The position numbers were made by a program, and so were the translations under genes. The notes beneath the pieces were generated by a model that saw only the letters and a list, made by a program, of their open reading frames with translations, was not told where the DNA came from and did not search any database. From Bulleidia sp. (lineage in GTDB: Bacteria; Bacillota_I; Bacilli_A; Erysipelotrichales; Erysipelotrichaceae), in the NCBI GenBank assembly GCA_016293365.1, contig JAEDEK010000068.1, positions 1 through 10,062 on the forward strand: 10,062 nucleotides of DNA, written 5' to 3'. Of this stretch, positions 5,732-10,062 are shown piece by piece. How positions within the stretch are numbered: the first letter of the stretch is position 1; every line of letters begins with the position of its first letter.

Positions 5732-6915
5732 TGAAGATGAATTTATATGAAGAATCACTGCAGCTGCATAGTCAGCATAAGGGTAAGCTGAAGGTTGAAT
5801 CCAAAGTTGCCTGTTCTACGCGTCATGATCTGAGCATTGCCTATACACCAGGCGTTGCACAGCCATGTCTTGAAATCGCAAAGGATAAGGAAAACTCCTA
5901 TGTGTATACAAACAGAGGCAATACCGTAGCTGTCATTTCCGATGGTACTGCAGTACTGGGACTTGGAGATATCGGACCGGAGGCAGCGATGCCGGTAATG
6001 GAAGGAAAGTGCCTTTTGATGAAGCAGTTTGCGGATATCGACGCATGGCCGCTTGTGATTGATTCCAAGGATCCGGATGAAATTGTCCGTTTTGTCAAAA
6101 TGGTCGCTCCATCCTTTGGTGCAGTCAACCTGGAAGATATTTCCGCGCCGCGCTGTGTGGAAATTGAAAGAAGACTGATTGAAGAATGCAGTATTCCTGT
6201 TTTCCATGATGATCAGCATGGTACAGCAATTGTTGTACTTGCATCATTGATCAACTGTATGCGTTTAAAGGGCACAACACCAGAAAGTCAGAAAGTTGTC
6301 ATTTCCGGTTGTGGTGCAGCTGGTTCTTCCATCATCCGTATGCTGTATGCATATGGTTTCCATAAGATCTATGCATTTGATGTGGATGGCTGTGTGGATC
6401 CGGATCACAGTGAAAACTACAATGATCTGAAAAAGGAACTGCTGAACTATGTCAATCTTGACCACCAGCATTATTCCAGTCTTGCCGAAGCAATGGTCAA
6501 AGCAGATATCTTCATCGGTGTCAGTGCACCACGTCTTGTGACAACAGAAATGGTAGCATCCATGAATCAGGGTAATATCGTATTTGCTATGGCAAATCCG
6601 GAACCTGAAATCACATATGACAAGGTAAAGGAGGCTGGTGCCTATATCATCGGTACAGGCCGTTCCGATTATCCAAACCAGGTCAATAATCTGCTTGCCT
6701 TCCCTGGCATTTTCAGAGGAGCATTGGATGCAAAGGCAACAAAGATCACAGAAAACATGAAGCTTGCTGCAGCAAAGGGACTTGCATCTCTGATTTCTGA
6801 TGATGAACTGAGCCCGGAAAATATCATTGTTTCCGCATTTGATGAAAGGGTTGTACCAACAGTGGCAAAGGCTGTTGCGGATGAGGCAGTTGCCAGCGGG
6901 TTTGTAAGAAAATGA
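5731..6915 (+). CDS. Malic enzyme (malate dehydrogenase, oxaloacetate-decarboxylating), probably NAD-dependent
   Basis: A 394-residue short-type bacterial malic enzyme: L-malate + NAD(P)+ gives pyruvate + CO2 + NAD(P)H, with a divalent metal. The N-terminal catalytic domain shows IAYTPGVA (37-44) with the catalytic Tyr39-type residue, EGKCLLMK (91-98) with Lys93, and the metal ligands NLEDI (133-137) and HDDQHGTA (159-166). The Rossmann domain has SGCGAAGSS (192-200), ANPEPEI (288-294) and PNQVNN (315-320). Acidic residues after the second strand (FDVDG, 216-220) favour NAD over NADP, which is an inference. GGAGG at 5722-5726 lies four bases before ATG 5731 and ten before ATG 5737. The true start could be either, a two-residue difference. 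It consumes the product of the two upstream fumarase genes, so the operon links fumarate with pyruvate. Confidence 0.95.
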   Translation: MKMNLYEESLQLHSQHKGKLKVESKVACSTRHDLSIAYTPGVAQPCLEIAKDKENSYVYTNRGNTVAVISDGTAVLGLGDIGPEAAMPVMEGKCLLMKQFADIDAWPLVIDSKDPDEIVRFVKMVAPSFGAVNLEDISAPRCVEIERRLIEECSIPVFHDDQHGTAIVVLASLINCMRLKGTTPESQKVVISGCGAAGSSIIRMLYAYGFHKIYAFDVDGCVDPDHSENYNDLKKELLNYVNLDHQHYSSLAEAMVKADIFIGVSAPRLVTTEMVASMNQGNIVFAMANPEPEITYDKVKEAGAYIIGTGRSDYPNQVNNLLAFPGIFRGALDAKATKITENMKLAAAKGLASLISDDELSPENIIVSAFDERVVPTVAKAVADEAVASGFVRK

Positions 6916-7766
6916 AAAAGGGACTGATCATGGAAGGCGGTGCCATGCGTGGCCTGTTTACTGCCGGAGTGATTGATGTTTGGATGAGCGAAGGTATCGA
7001 GTTTGATGGAGCGATCGGCGTATCAGCCGGTGCCACATTCGGATGTAACTATAAATCAAAACAGATCGGCAGAGTACTGCGTTACAACATGGCATACTGC
7101 CGTGATCCACGCTATGCCTCCATTGCCTCATGGCTTCTGACTGGTGATCTTTACAATGGTGAATTTGATTATCATAAGCTTCCGCAGCAGCTGGATATAT
7201 GGGATCAGAAAACATTTGAAGAAAATCCGATGGAATTCCATGTTGTCGCAACCGATGCTGTGACAGGAGAGCCTTTATATCATAAATGCAGTGATGGAAA
7301 GGATGAGGATCTGTTATGGATTCAGGGATCAGCCTCCTTACCGTTGGCCGCAAAGCCTGTCCGTGTCAAAGATCATGTCCTGCTGGATGGCGGTATTTCC
7401 GATTCTGTACCATACCGGTACTTTGAATCCATCGGTTATGATCGCAATGTGATTATTCTGACGCAGCCTGCAGACTATCGCAAACAACCTTACTCCAGTA
7501 CTCTTCTGAAGGCGGTTGGTAAAGCATTGAAGGAATATCCGGCCGTCAGGGAGCGTCTGGCGGACAGACATGATCGTTACAATCGTGAAATTGCGGATAT
7601 TGTTGAAGCGGAAAAGGCGGGAAAGGTATTTGTCATCCGCCCTCCACAGAGTCTGAACATCGGTTCTGTATGCCGCAAGCCAAAGGAACTGCAACGTGTA
7701 TATGACATCGGTACATCTGCTGCCAGGAAGAATCTGGAAGATCTGAAACGGTATCTTAAGGGGTGA
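6912..7766 (+). CDS. Patatin-like phospholipase family protein (YjjU-like)
   Basis: A 284-residue predicted cytosolic serine lipid acyl hydrolase. The oxyanion-hole motif GGAMRG is at 9-14, the nucleophile motif GVSAG at 36-40 (Ser38), a hydrophobic block GSASLPLAA near 139-147, and the catalytic-dyad Asp159 in LLDGGISD (157-164). The Ser/Asp dyad is complete, so the enzyme is probably active. The C-terminal part (about 195-284), with NIGSVCRKPKELQRVYDIG spread over 254-272, resembles the tail of the YjjU/COG4667 group. There is no signal peptide. The lipid substrate is unknown. The ATG overlaps the malic enzyme stop as ATGA and has no clear Shine-Dalgarno sequence, so expression probably relies on coupling. 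Why it travels with central-carbon enzymes is unclear. Confidence 0.9.
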   Translation: MKKGLIMEGGAMRGLFTAGVIDVWMSEGIEFDGAIGVSAGATFGCNYKSKQIGRVLRYNMAYCRDPRYASIASWLLTGDLYNGEFDYHKLPQQLDIWDQKTFEENPMEFHVVATDAVTGEPLYHKCSDGKDEDLLWIQGSASLPLAAKPVRVKDHVLLDGGISDSVPYRYFESIGYDRNVIILTQPADYRKQPYSSTLLKAVGKALKEYPAVRERLADRHDRYNREIADIVEAEKAGKVFVIRPPQSLNIGSVCRKPKELQRVYDIGTSAARKNLEDLKRYLKG

Positions 7767-7780
7767 AAACCCCTTTCTTT
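7758..7780 (+). terminator. Intrinsic terminator of the fumarase/malic enzyme/patatin operon
   Basis: AAGGGGT (7758-7764) and ACCCCTT (7769-7775) form a perfect 7-bp stem closed by a GAAA tetraloop (7765-7768) and followed by TCTTT (7776-7780). The hairpin overlaps the last patatin codons and its TGA stop (7764-7766). It marks the end of the four-gene transcript. Confidence 0.88.
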
Positions 7781-7796
7781 CATGTCGTGAAAATGC

Positions 7797-7830
7797 AGAA
7801 ACTGTTTCTATCGGCATTATTATGCCGATA
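7797..7830. repeat. Two abutting perfect dyads in the patatin-nrdD spacer
   Basis: AGAAAC-T-GTTTCT (7797-7809) is directly joined to TATCGGCAT (7809-7817), four bases TATT, then ATGCCGATA (7822-7830). The second has 9-bp perfect arms. Neither is followed by a T-run on either strand, so they do not look like terminators. They lie more than 100 bp upstream of the nrdD promoter. An operator, a processing hairpin after the operon terminator, or a small repeat family are all possible. Confidence 0.45.
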
Positions 7831-7897
7831 AATGATATTTGTTGAAAATCTTCAGAAAATACTTGTTTTCAAAGAGTTTTCATGCATCACGGTTTGT

Positions 7898-7930
7898 GAA
7901 AAAAATACCTTCATATTTGAGGGTATTTTG
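7898..7930. terminator. Probable bidirectional terminator upstream of nrdD
   Basis: AAAATACCTTC (7902-7912) and GAGGGTATTTT (7919-7929) form an 11-bp stem with one T-G pair and a six-base loop. The plus strand ends in TATTTT, and the minus strand runs into a T-run (complement of the A-run 7899-7905). It ends just before the nrdD -35 box and would shield nrdD from readthrough. The stem is AT-rich, and no gene is known to need termination on the minus strand. Confidence 0.5.
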
Positions 7931-7931
7931 C

Positions 7932-7967
7932 TTGAAACAAAGATGCGAATATCTTATATTTGTCATG
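7932..7967 (+). promoter_or_regulatory. nrdD: Sigma-A-type promoter of nrdD
   Basis: -35 TTGAAA (7932-7937), a 17-bp spacer and -10 TATATT (7955-7960) predict a transcription start near 7967 and a leader of about 66 bases. An imperfect dyad, ACAAAGAT (7937-7944) with ATATTTGT (7956-7963), matches at 7 of 8 positions. It covers the spacer and -10 and might be an operator. It does not look like the known NrdR box. Confidence 0.75.
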
Positions 7968-7973
7968 CAAGGG

Positions 7974-8001
7974 AGAAATAGTTGGATTTCCAACTATTTC
8001 T
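7974..8001 (+). promoter_or_regulatory. nrdD: 12-bp hairpin in the nrdD leader
   Basis: AGAAATAGTTGG (7974-7985) pairs perfectly with CCAACTATTTCT (7990-8001) around the loop ATTT. It starts about seven bases from the predicted mRNA 5' end and has no T-run after it. A 5' stabilising stem or a translational control element are the likely roles. The stem contains an in-frame TTG (7982-7984) that has AGGGAG (7970-7975) at a proper distance in front of it. Confidence 0.7.
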
Positions 8002-8032
8002 GAAAAAGATTAGAACTGGATGGGTAACACTT

Positions 8033-10062
8033 ATGAATGTCATTAAAAGAAGTGGCGAAGAAGTATCCTTCGACGCCGAAAAAATCATCGTTGCGATCAG
8101 AAAGGCAAACAATGCCACACGCAACACAAAACAGATCACAGATGATGAGATCACCGAAATCGCCAATCAGGTCATTGCTCAGTGCAATGCGATTCAGCGC
8201 TCTATTTCCGTTGAGGAAATTCAGGACCTTGTTGAAAACCAGCTGATGGCTGCGGGCGCATATACAGTTGCTCACAACTATATTACATACCGTTATGAAA
8301 GAGCTCTTGTCCGTAAGGCAAATACTACAGATAAGAAGATTCTCTCTTTACTTGGTAATACAAATGAAGAAGCAAAACAGGAAAACTCCAATAAAAATCC
8401 GACTGTAAACTCCACACAGCGTGACTACATGGCTGGTGAAGTTTCCAAGGATATCACAAGAAGATTCCTGTTACCTGCAGATATCTGGGATGCACATGAA
8501 AAGGGCATCATCCACTTCCATGATGCAGACTACTTTGCACAGCCGATGTATAACTGCTGTCTGGTCAATCTGGAAGACATGCTGCAGAATGGAACTGTCA
8601 TTTCCGGTACAAAGATCGACAAACCACACAGCTTCGCAACTGCATGTAATATCGCAACACAGATCATTGCACAGGTTGCTTCCAACCAGTATGGCGGTCA
8701 GACAATCACACTCTCCCATCTTGCTCCATTTGTAGATATCAGCCGTCAGAAGTACAGAAAGGCTGTCGCAGAAGAAATGGAAGCTGCCGGAGTGGATGTC
8801 AGCCAGGAAAAGATCGATCGTATTGCGGAAGAAAGAGTCAGACGTGAAATCATGACTGGTGTACAGACAATCCAGTATCAGATCATCACTCTGATGACAA
8901 CAAACGGACAGGCACCGTTTGTCACTGTATTCATGTATCTGGATGAAGTGGAAGAAGGCAGAACAAGAGATGACCTGGCTTTGATCATTGAGGAAATGCT
9001 CAAGCAGAGAATGGTCGGTGTCAAGAATGAAAAGGGTGTTTATATTACACCAGCATTTCCGAAGCTCATCTATGCTCTGGATGAAGACAACATTCATGAA
9101 GATTCCAAATATTACTATCTGACAAAGCTTGCTGCAGAATGCACCGCTAAGAGAATGGTTCCGGACTATATCTCCGCAAAGATCATGAAGGAACTCAAAG
9201 GTGATGTATATCCATGCATGGGCTGCCGTTCCTTCCTCACTCCAGACAGATTTACAGAAAACGGATGGGATAACAATGAACATGCTTTGAATCATGTCGA
9301 TGGACAGCATAAGTACTATGGCAGATTCAACCAGGGGGTTGTTACAATCAACCTTGTTGATATCGCATGCTCCTCTGGCAAGGATATGGATCTTTTCTGG
9401 AAGATCTTTGATGAAAGACTGGACATGTGCTATAGAGCACTGATGATCCGCCATAACAAGCTGAAGGGTACATTATCCGATACTGCTCCGATTCTGTGGC
9501 AGTATGGTGCAATTGCAAGACTCAAGAAGGGCGAAACAATTGATAAGCTGCTGTATAACGGATACAGTACAATCTCCCTTGGATATGGTGGTCTGGCTGA
9601 ATGTGTACGCTATATGACAGGATTGTCTCATACATCAACAGATGGTGAAAAGTTCGGTCTTGCGGTCATGCAGCATCTGAATGATGCATGTACGAAGTGG
9701 AAGATGGAAACAAATATCGACTTCTCTGTCTATGGCACACCAATGGAATCCACAACATACAAGTTCTCCAAGTGCCTGCAGGAAAGATTTGGTATCATCA
9801 AGGGTGTTACAGACCGTAACTACATCACAAACAGCTATCACATCCATGTATCCGAAGAAATCAATGCATTTGATAAGCTGACAAAGGAAGCACGTTTCCA
9901 GAAGCTTTCTCCTGGTGGAGCCATCTCCTATGTTGAAGTTCCGAATATGCAGAACAACATTCAGGCAGTACTTGCAATCATGAAGCATATCTATAAGACA
10001 ATCATGTATGCAGAGCTGAATACAAAGTCTGACTACTGCCAGAAGTGTGGTTACAATGGTGA
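8033..10062 (+). CDS. nrdD: Anaerobic ribonucleoside-triphosphate reductase, 3' end outside the window
   Basis: The frame from ATG 8033 is open to the last base: 676 codons plus two bases, from a protein normally somewhat above 700 residues. NrdD is a class III glycyl-radical enzyme that makes deoxynucleotides from ribonucleoside triphosphates without oxygen, activated by the radical-SAM protein NrdG. Residues about 3-90 form an ATP-cone (VIKRSGEEVSFDAEKI), the allosteric activity domain. Active-site cysteines are in NCCLVN (174-179) and PCMGCRSFL (394-402). The visible end, DYCQKCGYNG (667-676), holds the first two cysteines of the C-terminal zinc site. The second cysteine pair and the glycyl-radical loop lie beyond the window. 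ATG 8033 gives the usual N-terminus but is preceded only by a weak GGATGGG (8018-8024). An in-frame TTG at 7982 has a better site and would add 17 residues. nrdG is expected downstream. Confidence 0.96.
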   Translation, partial: MNVIKRSGEEVSFDAEKIIVAIRKANNATRNTKQITDDEITEIANQVIAQCNAIQRSISVEEIQDLVENQLMAAGAYTVAHNYITYRYERALVRKANTTDKKILSLLGNTNEEAKQENSNKNPTVNSTQRDYMAGEVSKDITRRFLLPADIWDAHEKGIIHFHDADYFAQPMYNCCLVNLEDMLQNGTVISGTKIDKPHSFATACNIATQIIAQVASNQYGGQTITLSHLAPFVDISRQKYRKAVAEEMEAAGVDVSQEKIDRIAEERVRREIMTGVQTIQYQIITLMTTNGQAPFVTVFMYLDEVEEGRTRDDLALIIEEMLKQRMVGVKNEKGVYITPAFPKLIYALDEDNIHEDSKYYYLTKLAAECTAKRMVPDYISAKIMKELKGDVYPCMGCRSFLTPDRFTENGWDNNEHALNHVDGQHKYYGRFNQGVVTINLVDIACSSGKDMDLFWKIFDERLDMCYRALMIRHNKLKGTLSDTAPILWQYGAIARLKKGETIDKLLYNGYSTISLGYGGLAECVRYMTGLSHTSTDGEKFGLAVMQHLNDACTKWKMETNIDFSVYGTPMESTTYKFSKCLQERFGIIKGVTDRNYITNSYHIHVSEEINAFDKLTKEARFQKLSPGGAISYVEVPNMQNNIQAVLAIMKHIYKTIMYAELNTKSDYCQKCGYNG

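Noticed and set aside
7894..7899. TTGTGA as a Rex redox-repressor half-site upstream of nrdD
   Set aside because: No partner TCACAA at the required spacing. The TCAC just upstream gives only a short TCAC-N5-GTGA match, easily due to chance.
7937..7963. NrdR box over the nrdD promoter
   Set aside because: The imperfect dyad ACAAAGAT/ATATTTGT does not fit the 16-bp ACAC-rich NrdR consensus, and only one candidate is present, whereas NrdR boxes usually come in pairs.
8471..9454. 327-codon open frame on the minus strand inside nrdD
   Set aside because: It lies wholly antisense to a clear NrdD coding frame, has no ribosome binding site, and its translation is rich in Cys, Ile and His without domain signals. 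Codon usage of nrdD explains the lack of stops.
1..10062. Mobile elements, CRISPR arrays, tRNA or rRNA genes, toxin-antitoxin or phage genes
   Set aside because: No transposase or integrase motifs, no regularly spaced repeats, no tRNA-like cloverleaf or rRNA sequence was seen. All sizeable coding frames are housekeeping or transport genes.

Overview
The window looks like chromosomal core-metabolism DNA from an obligately anaerobic, moderate-GC member of the Bacillota. An Erysipelotrichia-like origin is an impression from gene content and style, not something the sequence proves. The reasons are strong AGGAGG-type ribosome binding sites on several genes, HrcA/CIRCE heat-shock control, a two-subunit oxygen-sensitive class I fumarase, an oxygen-sensitive NrdD-type reductase, sigma-A-like promoters and the standard genetic code. 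I see no mobile elements, CRISPR arrays, tRNA or rRNA genes.

Layout. (1) 1-2163, plus strand: a predicted Mn(II)-type cation diffusion facilitator overlaps an EamA/DMT-family transporter by ATGA. The pair ends in a terminator whose left arm lies inside the last codons. The first 54 bases may be the tail of a further upstream gene. (2) 2202-4220, minus strand: htpG (Hsp90) with its own terminator and a clear promoter region carrying two tandem CIRCE operators. (3) 4221-4355: a spacer with a nested palindrome and a plus-strand extended -10 promoter embedded in a dyad. This promoter is predicted to start transcription at the A of the next gene's ATG. (4) 4356-7780, plus strand: a tightly packed four-gene operon of fumarase alpha, fumarase beta, malic enzyme and a YjjU-like patatin phospholipase. 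Every junction overlaps, and the operon ends in a GAAA-tetraloop terminator over the stop codon. (5) 7781-8032: a non-coding region with several dyads, a probable second terminator, a good promoter and a 12-bp leader hairpin. (6) 8033-10062: nrdD, the anaerobic ribonucleoside-triphosphate reductase, cut by the window end just before its glycyl-radical motif.

How the genes fit together. Fumarase and malic enzyme together interconvert fumarate, malate and pyruvate plus CO2 and NAD(P)H. This route can drain fumarate to pyruvate or, in reverse, feed fumarate formation. The patatin-like lipase is translationally coupled to malic enzyme with no obvious metabolic reason. htpG and nrdD are separate units with their own promoters. 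Most of the window is ordinary. The points worth a second look are regulatory: tandem CIRCE control of htpG, a probably leaderless fumarase mRNA under a dyad operator, and an nrdD leader in which a hairpin overlaps an alternative in-frame TTG start.
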